This document shows positions 28,501 to 36,769 of a DNA stretch of 64,000 nucleotides, in pieces. The stretch is from contig JAIXZA010000080.1 in NCBI GenBank assembly GCA_027489965.1, positions 1 through 64,000 of the forward strand. Reading direction: 5' to 3'. The first letter of the stretch is position 1, and each line of letters starts with the position of its first letter. The stretch comes from Verrucomicrobiaceae bacterium (lineage in GTDB: Bacteria > Verrucomicrobiota > Verrucomicrobiia > Verrucomicrobiales > Verrucomicrobiaceae). The notes under the pieces are model-generated. The model ran no database searches. It was not told the DNA's origin and saw nothing but the letters and a program-made list of their open reading frames with translations. The position numbers and the translations under genes were made by a program.

Positions 28501-31500
28501 GTCGGTGATATCGGCAGTGGCGAGCACCGTAGTTCCTAAGGTAACCTGGGGATCACGGGCAGTGAAACCAGTGAGCGTGAGACTCAGCGTCTCCGTGGCT
28601 TCGACGAGGGCGTCATTGGTGATGGTGACGGTGATGTCGGCGGTCGTATTACCCGCTGTGATGGTCACGCTACCAGTTGGTGCAGTGAAGTCAGTGCTGC
28701 TAGCCGTGCCGCCAGTGCTGTAGGTGATGACGGTGTCCACGCTGGCTGCGGCAGTCTGGGTGACGCGGAAGAGCGCGCTCGTTGGAGTCTCAGCTCCGTC
28801 GTTGATCTTGGCGATAGTGACGGTTGCTGCATCATTATCAGTGATCGTACCGGTGCCGAATGCGCCGGAAGTGATCTGGCTCGCCAAAACGGGTGCAGTC
28901 ACTGCGGAAATCGCACCGAGAGTCGCGGTGAGCGTTTCACTGGCTTCGACTAAAGTGTCCCCATTCACGGTGACTGCGATGGTTTGGGTCTCGTTGGCGG
29001 TGCCAGCGAAGGTGAGTGTGCCAGAGGCGGCGAGGTAGTCTGTGGCGACGGTAGCGGTGCCTGCGCCGGTGCTGTAGGCAACGGTGAAGCCACCAGTGAC
29101 GACGGTCGGTGAGGTGACCGTGAAGGTCAGAGTCGATGTGCCGGCATTGCCTTCCGTGACACTCGGACTGTCAATCGCGAGCGTATTACTGTCATTGTCC
29201 GTGTTGCTGACGCTGACGTCTGCTGGATTGAAGGTGTTGTAGTTCAAGTCAGCGCTGGTCGCTGCGGCGGTGACGATGCTGTAGGCCACGGTGCCGTCCA
29301 CAATCAGGTCGTTTTGACCCGTGACAGTGACGGTCTTAGCGACGTTCCAGTCGAGACTGGTAAAGGTCAGCGAGGAGGGTGAAACGCTGCCCTCTGCGGT
29401 ATTGGAGCTGCTCAGTCCAACGGTCACGTCAGCCGATGGCTGGGAAATGAGCACGACGGTGAAGGTGGCCGTGCCGCCTGCTTCTGTGGTGACTAGGCCA
29501 GAGGTCGGTGTGACGATGAAGCCAGCTGGTGGCACCACCGTGGCGACTTGGACTGCCGTGCCACTGTTTTGGCTGCTCGTAGTGACAACGGCATTCAGCG
29601 CGCCATTGACCAGGCCAGTGAGGCTGGTCACGGTGAGGGCTGTGTTGGTCGCTGCAGTCACGGTGCCAGTGCCGTTGTTAAAGACCACGGTGTTATTACC
29701 AGGAGTCGTGGAGAAACCAAAGCCATTGATGGTCATCGCGGTGGCATTGTTGAAAAGAGCCGTCGTGCTACTGGTGACGACGGGCGTAACGGTGGCGACC
29801 TGAACAGCAGCACCGCTGCTTGCGCTGTTGCTAGTGACGACAGCAGTAAGGCTACCGCTGACAAGTCCGCTGAGGCTGCTGATAGTCAGTGAGGTGCTGG
29901 TGGCGCCTGTGACAGTGCCTGTAGTTCCGTTATTGAAAGCGACGCTGTTATTCAAAGCGGTGCTGCTAAAGCCAAAGCCGTTGATGGTCATGCTAGTAGC
30001 ATTGGCAGCAAGGCTAGCCGTGGCACTGGTGACCACCGGTATGACGGTGGCGACCTGCACGGCACTGCCGCTGCTGCCCGCTCCAGTGGTCACGACTGCA
30101 TTCAGGGCACCTGAGATCTGGCCGCTGAGGCTCACCGTTAGCTGAGTGGTCGTGGCCGCAGTGACCGTACCGCTGCCGACGAATGCGCCTGTAAAGGCCA
30201 CGGTATTGCTGGCAGGTGTGGTGTTGAAATTACTGCCCGTGATGATCACACTCGTGGCTGTTGCCGCTAAAGCGGAAGTGCTGCTGGTCACGGCCGGCAC
30301 ACCGGTCACAGCAATGTTGACCGAGACGGTTTGGCCATCAATGGTCACGGAGGCAGAGCCCGTGCCAGAGACCAAACCTGCGGCGAAGGTGGAGGTCGCA
30401 GTTCCAGCTGTCTGCACGCTGGTTTGTGAGCCGGATAGCGAGCCTAAAACCGCAGAACCAAAGCTCACCGTCCGCCCGATCAGGGTAGAAACCTGGGGCA
30501 GTATCAGGGTGGAGGCGCTGCTGGTGGTGAAGAAGTCGGCAGTCAGTGTGGAAGTGGCATTGGAGAAAAGAGCGGTCGGAGAGGCGACGAGCTTCAAGTT
30601 AATCCGGCTGGTCTGAGTGACGGTACCGACGACTGCGTTCGTGGCGGGGCCGAGATTGCTCTGCCACCAGTTATCATTGGCATTGACGGTGCCGGTGGCA
30701 CTGGCGGATCTGCGCAGCGTGCCACCATTGGTTGCTGTGGCGGCGGTGTTTCCGGCAAAGCGGTTGTAGTTCAGATTGACCGCGCCGTTGTTCACATAAA
30801 GGGCACCGCCGCTGCCTGCGCCTGCGACGCTATTGGTAACAAAGTCATTGTTCGTGACGTCAGCTGCGCGGCTGCCGTCGAGGACGATGGCACCGCCATC
30901 TGCGCCTGCGGTGGTGGAGTTACTGGTGAAGGTACAGCCGGTGATCAGAGTGGCCGTGCCTGCGCTATTCACCTGAGCATAGATGGCACCGCCGCCGACG
31001 CCACTGGCTAGGCCAGAGGTATTGCTGGTGAAGGTACAGCCCGTGATGCTGAGCGCACCGACGGAGCCTTGGCCACTGGCATTGGGCAGGCTGTAATAAA
31101 CCGCACCGCCCTGACCTACGCCGGAGTTGGTGGCGGTATTGCTGGTAAAGATCGTGTTGTTCAGGGTCAAGAAGCCATTGGTGTTCTGGACGGCTCCGCC
31201 CTGGCCAAAAGCAGCATCAGCATTGGTATTGTTGCGCAGAGTTGAGTTTGAGATGGTCGTGCGGCTGACATTGCCCAGGCCGTCATCGGCTCCCGTAAAG
31301 ACAGCGGTAAACGTGCCACCCGTGATGTCGAGGCTATCGAGGGTCAGATTGACGATGGCTGGGGTGAAGCCGTCTGACTTCAGGCCCGTGGTGATCACGT
31401 CACCTGCGCCACCGCCGGTGCCACGCTGGATGATGGCTTTGCCGCCAGTGCCCTGGATGGTGATGGCGCTGCCATGGCTACCGACCACGAGGTCAATGCC

Positions 31501-34500
31501 GCCGTTGGTGGAGAAGGTGGCTGCATTCGTCGGATTCGTCTGGCTCAGGACATAGGTGCCCAGAGCTGCTGGCACGGAGATGGTGTGTGGGCCGACGCCG
31601 CTTTGGTTCGCAGCCAAGACGGCGGAACGCAGGGAGACGGTGTTGGTTCCATTGATCTTCCCAGTGCTAAGTTCCAGGGCCGTCCAGCTCGCAGGATCAG
31701 AGTCCGCGATGGTGGTGACGACGTAGTTATTCATGACCGCTGGCACGCTCGGCGTCACTGATGCGGAAGCCACCGAGGCTGGTCCCTGACCCATGATGTT
31801 GGTAGCTCTCACGGTGAAAGTGTAAGGCGTGCCATTGGTCAGGCCAGTCACCGTGACTGGGGAGGCTGTGCCGGTGCCGGTGAAGCTACCAGGGTTGGAA
31901 GTCACCGTGTAGAGGGTGATCGCAGAGCCACCATCGCTAGCAGGGGCGCTAAAGGCGACGCTGGCTGAGGCATTGCCACCCGTGGCCACTGGAGAAGTCG
32001 GCGCGCCAGGAACCGTGGCCGGTGTCACCGCTGCTGAGGGGACCGATGCAGCTCCCGTGCCAGCGGCATTCGTAGCGGTTACGGTGAAGGTATAAGAGGT
32101 ACCATTGGTCAGGCCAGTGACACTGATCGGTGAAGCTGCGCCTGTGCCGGTGAAGCCACCAGGGCTGGAAGTCACGGTGTAACTGAGGATGGCCGAGCCA
32201 CCCGTGCTGGCAGGTGCGGTAAACGCGACACTGGCTGAGGCATTGCCCGGCGTGGCGACTGGGGAGGTCGGGGCACCTGGCACGGTGCGCGGTGTCACAG
32301 CGGCGGAGGCTGGTGAGGCCGCGCCTGTGCCTGCGGCATTCGTGGCGGTTACGGTGAAGGTATAAGCGGTGCCATTGGTCAGGCCAGTGACACTGATCGG
32401 TGAGGCTGCGCCTGTGCCCGTGAAGCCACCAGGACTGGAAGTCACCGTGTAGCTGAGGATGGCCGAGCCGCCGTTACTCGCAGGAGCTGTGAAGGCGACG
32501 CTGGCCGAGGCATTGCCCGCCGTGGCCACGGGGGAGGTCGGGAAACCTGGGACGGTGCGCGGTGTCACTGCCGCTGAGGCGACTGAAGCCGCGCCTGGGC
32601 CTGCCACATTCGTAGCGGTCACGGTGAAGGTATAGGCAGTGCCATTGGTCAGGCCACTGACGCTGATCGGTGAGGCTGCGCCTGTGCCGGTGAAGCCACC
32701 AGGGCTGGAAGTCACCGTGTAGCTGGTGATCGCAGCGCCACCATTGCTAGCAGGTGCGGTAAAGGCGACGCTGGCTGAGGCATTGCCCGGCGTGGCCACT
32801 GGGGAGCTCGGGGCACCTGGGACGGTGCGTGGCGTCACGGCTGTGGATGGGGCTGAGGCCGCACCTGTGCCGATGGCATTCGTGGCGGTCACAGTGAAGG
32901 TGTAGGCCGTGCCATTGGTCAGACCACTGACACTGATTGGTGAGGCAGCACCTGTTCCGGTGAAGCCACCAGGGCTGGAGGTCACTGTGTAACTGAGGAT
33001 GGCAGAGCCACCATCAAAAGCAGGTGCGGTAAAGGCGACGCTAGCTGAGGCATCACCCGCCGTTCCCGTCACAGAGGTCGGTGCGTCGGGAGTAACAGGT
33101 GCCGCACGCGTGACGGTGATGGTGTAGGTCTGGATCGTTGTGCCATCTTGTGCGGTAACACGCACCTGGATGGGGTTCGCGCCGACATTGAGTGAAAGCG
33201 GGCCACTGGCGACACCCGAAGTTAGCGGGGAGAAGCCTCCGCCGTTGACCTGCACTTGCAGCGTCGCGTTCGCCTGGGCGCGGGTGGCGGTGACTGTGGT
33301 CGTCGTGGTGGCATTCAGCACCGTGGCATTGTAGGTCAGGGTCGCGGCACCAAACGCGGGCGTCATGCCGGTGGCGGTGGTGGAGAGCGCGGAGAGGTCC
33401 GCATTGGCGGAGGGAGGAGCCGAGAAGACCAGGTCATTGCCTGTGCCAGCTGCGTAGCCCTGCGTGACCGTGAGCGCACTGCCGAGGAAATTCGTTAGCG
33501 TCGGCCCGGTGAAGGTGCCGGTGATGGCATCGGCGGCGTCGTTGTCGAGGATGGTGAAGGCATCTGAACCGTTCCAAATGTAACCGCCTGCGCTGGCCAT
33601 CGTAAGCGCGGCTCCGGCAGTGATGTTCACTGTGCCAGTGACCGTGACTTTTTCGAACACGCTGGCACTGGTTACGTCAGTGGTGAATCCGCCCGTGGCG
33701 GAGAAAGTGGTGTTGCCGATGAGGGCGAGGGTCGGGTAATTGACCGGGCTGATCACGGCGCTCACGGTGATGGCTCCGTTGCTGCCGTCGCCAATGGTGA
33801 GCGTCGGTGCGGTGATGTTGGCGAGTTCGGCGTTGCTGAGTTCCAGCGTGTTGGCGGTGTTATCCAGGGTGCTGCCTAGATTGATGAGACGTGCTGCGGT
33901 CAGCGGCTTGAGGGTAACGATGCCGCTGCCGGTGGTGCTGATGGTCTTGGTGCCGGTGCTGAGGTTGAGGCTCATCCGGTCGCCCATGAAGGTGACATGG
34001 CCGCCCGCACTTTGAGCTCGGATAGCTGCTCCGGCTGCTGCACCAAAGCTGATGCCGAGTCCTGTTCCCGTGGGTGTGCCACTGAGGCTGACATTCGCCG
34101 CCCCGCTGCCGATGATGTCGAGGTTGTTCGTGGAGGCGATGCCAACCGCGTTGGCGACTGCGCCGCCAACGCCTGTGAGACTGATGGCGCCAGTGGTGGA
34201 GAGGATCTTGGTAAAGAGCGGACCGGCGGTGTTGCCGCTGATCTGGATGCCTGTGGCAATGCCCGCTGTGCCGCCGTTGCCGACGATGGTCAGGCTGCCT
34301 ACTCCACTGCTGATGGTGCAGTCTTGGGTGCCAGTGCTCGCGGCGATGAGAGCCCCGATGGTGCTGGTGCCTGCCGTTGCGCCCTGGCCTCGGATGGAAA
34401 TGTTGCCGCCGCCGGAGGTGAGCGTGGTGGCAGCGAGTTCGATGCCGCTGGCCCCTGAGCCAGCGCCATTGCCAATTGCCGGACTGGTAGCCGGGGTGGC

Positions 34501-36696
34501 TCCGCCGCCGAGGGTGATGTCGCCGCCATTGCTGGTGACGCTGCTGTAGTGCTTGCAGTGGACCACGCCGCCGAGGGTGTTGTCGGAGTCGGCGTTCATG
34601 ACAACGTGCAGCTTGTTGCTGGTGGAGGTGATGGTGCCGCCAGAGGTGGACGTCCCGGCGCGGGTGAGGAAGACGCCATTTTTCGCCTTCAGCGTCAGCG
34701 TGGCATCAGCACCGCTGGATTTGGTGATGGCTCCGCAGACCTGGATGCTGCCGCGTGCCACGGCGAGGGCTTGCGTGGAGTCCAACGTAGTAGGCAGCGC
34801 CCAGACACCGCCAGCGCCCAGGAAGACGCTCGCGAGGCTGCCGTCGCCATCGGCTTCCAGGGTGATGTTGCCGCTGCACACGAGCACTCCGGGATTGATG
34901 CCGGTCGCGTCGCGGCCCAGACCAATGAAGTCTGCCTTGGCGCTGAAGTTTTTACCCGCACCAGCGACGGTGAAGGTGGTATTGTTGATCTCGACCACAT
35001 CCGAGTCGCCGCCTTTGCCATCGACACTGAAGTCACCCAGCATCGCCGTGCCCAGACTGCTCAGAATGAAGTAATCTTGCTCCAAGTCGTCACCAATAAC
35101 GCTGATGCTGCCAGTCACGGCTCCGACTTTGATGCTTTCTAGCCCGCTGCTGCCAAAGGAGATCAGCGTGTTCACCCCGGCGTCCGCGCTGGCCACGGTG
35201 GTGGTGATGTTGCCCGCGAAGGAGCTGGTTGGGTCCACATCGACGATGAGGCTGGCAATGGTCGAGCTGGAGAAGTCCAGGGGCTCCATGCCTGTGAAGG
35301 TGATGATGGGGGTCAAATCCGCCTCCACCACTCCTGCCCCTGGCCCAGTGGTAGAGTATTCCACTTGGCCAAAGTTGCCGTTGACCACCGCGATCGAATC
35401 GCCCGGTGAAACGTTCGGAAGCCCACCATTGACGGTAATACCACCAGGTAGCGCGAGCGCGGGATTGGTGAAGTCAAACGTGAAAGTATCCGCCGCAGCA
35501 CTGCCATTGATGACCAATCCGTTCGGGATGGAAGCAAGCGGGATGCGAACGGTGTGGCTGTCCACAATGGTGATGCCCGCACCGCCACCAAGGGTGCTCG
35601 TCGGGTCATAGATTTCCAAGAAACCACCGACAACGCGGAAAGTGGTGCTAGCAGCGACGCTGGCGGTGACCGTCAGGATTCCACCGCTAAGCGAGGAGGT
35701 GATGTCCGCCGCCGCAGCCGGAGTGACCGAGTTCGAAGCCGCCGAAGCCGCGCTTGGCCCCACCACATTCGTCGCAGTGACGGTGAAGGTGTAAGGCGTG
35801 CCATTCGTCAGCCCCGTCACATTGATCGGCGAGGTGCTCCCCGTCGCCGTGATGCCACCAGGGCTGGAAGTCACCGTGTAGCCCGTGATCGCCGAGCCAC
35901 CATTGCTAGCCGGTGCCGTGAAAGCCACGCTCGCCGACGCATTGCCCGCCGTCGCCACTGGCGAGGTCGGAGCACCCGGAACAGCCGCCGGAGTCACCGC
36001 TGCCGATGCTGCCGATGCCGCGCTCGGCCCGACTGCGTTCGTCGCTGTGACGGTGAAAGTGTAGGCCGTGCCGTTGGTCAAGCCGCTCACCACGATTGGC
36101 GTGCCTGTTCCCGTGCCCGTAAAGCCGCCGGGGCTGGAAGTCACTGTGTAACCAGTAATCGCTGAACCGCCATTACTCGCTGGCGCTACAAAAGCCACGC
36201 TAGCCGAACCATTGCCCCGCGTCGCCACTGGCAAAGTCGGAGCACCCGGAACCGTTGCCGGAGTCACCGCTGCCGATGCCACCGATACCGCGCCCGTCCC
36301 GACTGCGTTCGTCGCTGTGACCGTGAAAGTGTATGCCGTGCCGTTGGTCAGACCACTGACGCTGATCGGTGAAGCTGCGCCTGTGCCTGTGAGGCCACCA
36401 GGGCTGGAAGTCACCGTGTAACTGAGGATGGCCGAGCCGCCGTTGCTTGCGGGTGCCGTGAACGCCACACTTGCCGAAGCATTGCCGCGCGTTGCCACTG
36501 GCGAAGTCGGTGCGCCCGGAACGGCGGTCAGGATGAAGGTCTCATAGACACCCGCGCTATTCGCCGTGAAGGGCACCCGATCCGTGGGGGTGCCAGTCGC
36601 GATGGCGTTGCCCACTAGGTCAGTGATCGCCGCAGCAGAGAGAGCACCGGGTAGGCAGACCGTGAAGAGCGCGAGGAGGAGTGAGCGGAGTTTCAT
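22552..36696 (-). CDS. Giant 4714-aa secreted repeat protein (adhesin-like)
   Basis: One uninterrupted frame of 4714 codons with a signal peptide (KLRSLLLALFTVCLPGALSA). Parts in order: three Fn3 domains (59-328); a beta-rich passenger-like region (~330-1090); a cadherin-like sandwich (~1100-1200); five Fn3 domains (1202-1651); a beta-helix region starting SLRSAVLAAN (~1660-2030); about three IPT/TIG-like domains (~2130-2390); about ten Calx-beta-like repeats (~2400-3545) with recurrent ITDND and SGTDFTA motifs; a second beta helix (~3550-3875) with GGGIYVNNG and NSTISGNT; two cadherin/RapA-like units (~3880-4100); and a C-terminal region (~4100-4714) with a GFGYFLLPQ motif near the end. This matches large surface adhesins or matrix proteins. 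The ligand is unknown. It is the fourth gene of a five-gene operon. Confidence 0.88.
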   Translation of the reverse strand: MKLRSLLLALFTVCLPGALSAAAITDLVGNAIATGTPTDRVPFTANSAGVYETFILTAVPGAPTSPVATRGNASASVAFTAPASNGGSAILSYTVTSSPGGLTGTGAASPISVSGLTNGTAYTFTVTATNAVGTGAVSVASAAVTPATVPGAPTLPVATRGNGSASVAFVAPASNGGSAITGYTVTSSPGGFTGTGTGTPIVVSGLTNGTAYTFTVTATNAVGPSAASAASAAVTPAAVPGAPTSPVATAGNASASVAFTAPASNGGSAITGYTVTSSPGGITATGSTSPINVTGLTNGTPYTFTVTATNVVGPSAASAASNSVTPAAAADITSSLSGGILTVTASVAASTTFRVVGGFLEIYDPTSTLGGGAGITIVDSHTVRIPLASIPNGLVINGSAAADTFTFDFTNPALALPGGITVNGGLPNVSPGDSIAVVNGNFGQVEYSTTGPGAGVVEADLTPIITFTGMEPLDFSSSTIASLIVDVDPTSSFAGNITTTVASADAGVNTLISFGSSGLESIKVGAVTGSISVIGDDLEQDYFILSSLGTAMLGDFSVDGKGGDSDVVEINNTTFTVAGAGKNFSAKADFIGLGRDATGINPGVLVCSGNITLEADGDGSLASVFLGAGGVWALPTTLDSTQALAVARGSIQVCGAITKSSGADATLTLKAKNGVFLTRAGTSTSGGTITSTSNKLHVVMNADSDNTLGGVVHCKHYSSVTSNGGDITLGGGATPATSPAIGNGAGSGASGIELAATTLTSGGGNISIRGQGATAGTSTIGALIAASTGTQDCTISSGVGSLTIVGNGGTAGIATGIQISGNTAGPLFTKILSTTGAISLTGVGGAVANAVGIASTNNLDIIGSGAANVSLSGTPTGTGLGISFGAAAGAAIRAQSAGGHVTFMGDRMSLNLSTGTKTISTTGSGIVTLKPLTAARLINLGSTLDNTANTLELSNAELANITAPTLTIGDGSNGAITVSAVISPVNYPTLALIGNTTFSATGGFTTDVTSASVFEKVTVTGTVNITAGAALTMASAGGYIWNGSDAFTILDNDAADAITGTFTGPTLTNFLGSALTVTQGYAAGTGNDLVFSAPPSANADLSALSTTATGMTPAFGAATLTYNATVLNATTTTTVTATRAQANATLQVQVNGGGFSPLTSGVASGPLSLNVGANPIQVRVTAQDGTTIQTYTITVTRAAPVTPDAPTSVTGTAGDASASVAFTAPAFDGGSAILSYTVTSSPGGFTGTGAASPISVSGLTNGTAYTFTVTATNAIGTGAASAPSTAVTPRTVPGAPSSPVATPGNASASVAFTAPASNGGAAITSYTVTSSPGGFTGTGAASPISVSGLTNGTAYTFTVTATNVAGPGAASVASAAVTPRTVPGFPTSPVATAGNASASVAFTAPASNGGSAILSYTVTSSPGGFTGTGAASPISVTGLTNGTAYTFTVTATNAAGTGAASPASAAVTPRTVPGAPTSPVATPGNASASVAFTAPASTGGSAILSYTVTSSPGGFTGTGAASPISVTGLTNGTSYTFTVTATNAAGTGAASVPSAAVTPATVPGAPTSPVATGGNASASVAFSAPASDGGSAITLYTVTSNPGSFTGTGTASPVTVTGLTNGTPYTFTVRATNIMGQGPASVASASVTPSVPAVMNNYVVTTIADSDPASWTALELSTGKINGTNTVSLRSAVLAANQSGVGPHTISVPAALGTYVLSQTNPTNAATFSTNGGIDLVVGSHGSAITIQGTGGKAIIQRGTGGGAGDVITTGLKSDGFTPAIVNLTLDSLDITGGTFTAVFTGADDGLGNVSRTTISNSTLRNNTNADAAFGQGGAVQNTNGFLTLNNTIFTSNTATNSGVGQGGAVYYSLPNASGQGSVGALSITGCTFTSNTSGLASGVGGGAIYAQVNSAGTATLITGCTFTSNSTTAGADGGAIVLDGSRAADVTNNDFVTNSVAGAGSGGALYVNNGAVNLNYNRFAGNTAATATNGGTLRRSASATGTVNANDNWWQSNLGPATNAVVGTVTQTSRINLKLVASPTALFSNATSTLTADFFTTSSASTLILPQVSTLIGRTVSFGSAVLGSLSGSQTSVQTAGTATSTFAAGLVSGTGSASVTIDGQTVSVNIAVTGVPAVTSSTSALAATATSVIITGSNFNTTPASNTVAFTGAFVGSGTVTAATTTQLTVSLSGQISGALNAVVTTGAGSSGSAVQVATVIPVVTSATASLAANATSMTINGFGFSSTALNNSVAFNNGTTGTVTGATSTSLTISSLSGLVSGSLTAVVTSNSASSGAAVQVATVTPVVTSSTTALFNNATAMTINGFGFSTTPGNNTVVFNNGTGTVTAATNTALTVTSLTGLVNGALNAVVTTSSQNSGTAVQVATVVPPAGFIVTPTSGLVTTEAGGTATFTVVLISQPSADVTVGLSSSNTAEGSVSPSSLTFTSLDWNVAKTVTVTGQNDLIVDGTVAYSIVTAAATSADLNYNTFNPADVSVSNTDNDSNTLAIDSPSVTEGNAGTSTLTFTVTSPTVVTGGFTVAYSTGAGTATVATDYLAASGTLTFAGTANETQTIAVTVNGDTLVEASETLTATLGAISAVTAPVLASQITSGAFGTGTITDNDAATVTIAKINDGAETPTSALFRVTQTAAASVDTVITYSTGGTASSTDFTAPTGSVTITAGNTTADITVTITNDALVEATETLSLTLTGFTARDPQVTLGTTVLATADITDNDSATVSIAKINDGAETNTPVAGLFRVTQTAASSTDTTLSYSVTGSAISGTDFTALSGSLTIAAGQTTADISVAILNDNIVEASETITVTLTAFTARDTDITLSAVPSATIAIVDVTDNDMATVSIAKINDGVEAALPTNALFRVTQSSASSTNTVIAYNVTGTATSGNDFTALSGSVTITAGQNTADISVAVLNEALVEGTETVTLTMSSITSGDTDITLLAPLSASADITDNDTATATIAKTTDGNEAGPVSAVFTVSLSAASSTATTLNYSVGGTATSGSDFTAPSGSVTVPANSTSATVTVTVTNDALVEATETLSLTLTGISGDPDISLGSTLLATADISDNDTATVSIANLANGAEPASNGSFRVTQSAVSSTDTVVNYAITGTAGSTDFTALSGSVTITAGQTTADISVPVIDELLVEATETVIATLNGFGAHDADITLSTTVAATVDITDNDTATVTLAKITDGIELAVPTNALFRVTQTAAASVDSVISYTVGGTATSGTDFTALTGSVTILAGNTTADISVAVLNENVVEATETVSLTLTGFTARDPEVTLGTTLTDSADITDSDTATVTLAAVSADKDEGTGGTTTAFTFSATLSNPVQGGFSIAYTTNDGTSLAGSDYTDNDSSLSFTGAAEAQTITVLVTHDGTNEIDEAFTVALGAITGTTLGGSLSVINSPQTGTIRNDDALTVTIAATDADADENTAGTGTYRITRNGVLGATTVQLAIDASSSAVAADWTQSGATFASLAPSSAGTAIIPDGSTFVDITLTPSADLHAEAAETVRLNITADAAYVIGSPADATVTIGQNDFLVINTNDAGEGTLRQAVLNANALAGDDTITFDATAFATAQTITLTSGQIVISSNVIVEGTGLLTLNGNATSRIFNISGATVILSDLTLTNGSTTSWGGALNIVNASFVTVQRCTVSNSTSALEGGGIYVNNGTLNVVSSTISGNTATTVGGGAIATGTSIASATVNLVNSTISGNTGANGGAMLFGSNAVVSIAQTTVTNNTSAQGPNVWSGGGAVTVANSIIAANQINTGHDDVGGAFTSSGGNLIGLGGAATGFTHGTNNDQFGTGAPINPLLGPLQDNGGPTLTHMLLNGSPAINNGLIANLPADTNDQRGAPNLRQRGPAPDSGAVEAFAFEPTLTVATTDEDVKTTSGLVITANSADGDLTTHYQITSILNGTLYKTDGSTVIAGNSFITKAEGLAGLKFLPDTNKNDPNTAAGFGFTAQAAISAAEADLRGETVDVEITVNPVADTPSVTGTFTVTSTQSTDGLVITRNAADSTEVTHFKITNIQNGTLYKNDGTTTIASNSFITVAEGGAGLKFTPTGGFVGSTSFTVQGGVDNAGTGLSPSASAEINVGYPAPRITVLGPLVLNRKNGLYEHTVRITNAYVVPMDGFRLTNTNLLPEVQMWNRTHAYLPVIENSVDLGAFSSRDVLVQYYSRERDIIDWEPTYSTDNLTDPEIAVLPPDLSGLWHGLASRSTQPIFTLNPAVGARLEVNVSTFGVLSGKVTEGKTVKPFTARISGYLNLGNVFGGVLETLVNQSNMTVPIPGGDVTALLAPYALTVIKGKTPAQDVYLAVIFIPEVNLMLGIMGGPEVQDVVDGLLGGLDGGNTRQGNVAELDDAGDEVETLLNLPFSIFLGWRNIWGMSIEGDRRAGPVSPVATYQPTPYLARHHFAMAPTEVPDIGGISTLNTVQALSAPEGFSFGTLVPLNVAKKRGDYTVAGRLADGTSFTCSSFYGQYGQCLVHQSLYGDRGSLLGLLLIIPGEEIADNDILGILTWLKPGPLGTAKLGRNYGRGFSLFMEAQGGTYTPPAKGKIVMGLSPTLKGVPNTLMSFEGAGLTSSMDQPMRAASSGLASLVNTLIPTLPNANAIRITSFSAATGLIKGSLTTAIVPKRAATFEALIVPIANAELPDLEENDIIQAPLREQTGFGYFLLPQVPVAPQTMATSPILSGQVILTPNVR
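26055..29195 (-). repeat. Tandem Calx-beta-type repeat tract inside the giant gene
   Basis: Roughly nine or ten repeats of about 330-350 bp. Each encodes a start of the type ATVSIAKINDGAE, a middle with FRVTQ, a SGTDFTALSGSVTI-like strand, a VEATETVxLTL segment, and an ADITDND ending that carries the acidic Ca2+-binding residues of Calx-beta domains. Copies are diverged at protein level but keep long identical DNA words. Boundaries are approximate. Confidence 0.75.
31744..33093 (-). repeat. Five tandem 270-bp Fn3 repeats
   Basis: The word ACACGGTGAC-like landmark seen on the plus strand as GAAGTCACCGTGTA (with small variants) ends at 31911, 32181, 32451, 32721 and 32991, an exact 270-bp (90-residue) period. 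Each unit encodes VPGAPTSPVAT...SASVAFTAPAS...SYTVTSSPGGFTG...LTNGTAYTFTVTATN, the Fn3 pattern, with only scattered differences. The repeats lie in frame inside the giant gene. Confidence 0.92.
35713..36522 (-). repeat. Three tandem 270-bp Fn3 repeats
   Basis: These are the same Fn3 unit as the tract at 31744-33093, with the same landmark ending at 35880, 36150 and 36420, again exactly 270 bp apart. They encode residues 59-328 of the giant protein, right after its signal peptide and a short linker. High DNA similarity between the two tracts, about 2.6 kb apart, makes recombination between them possible. Confidence 0.92.
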
Positions 36697-36769
36697 GCGG
36701 GAAAAATGTGGCGGAGGTGAAGGAGACGGAGGCGAGGATTTAAAAAAGGGAGGCGGGAGCAGAAAAGGG

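Noticed and set aside
31744..36522. Regular repeats as a CRISPR array
   Set aside because: The period is 270 bp, all of it is in frame and codes for Fn3 domains, and there are no short repeats with unique spacers or cas genes.
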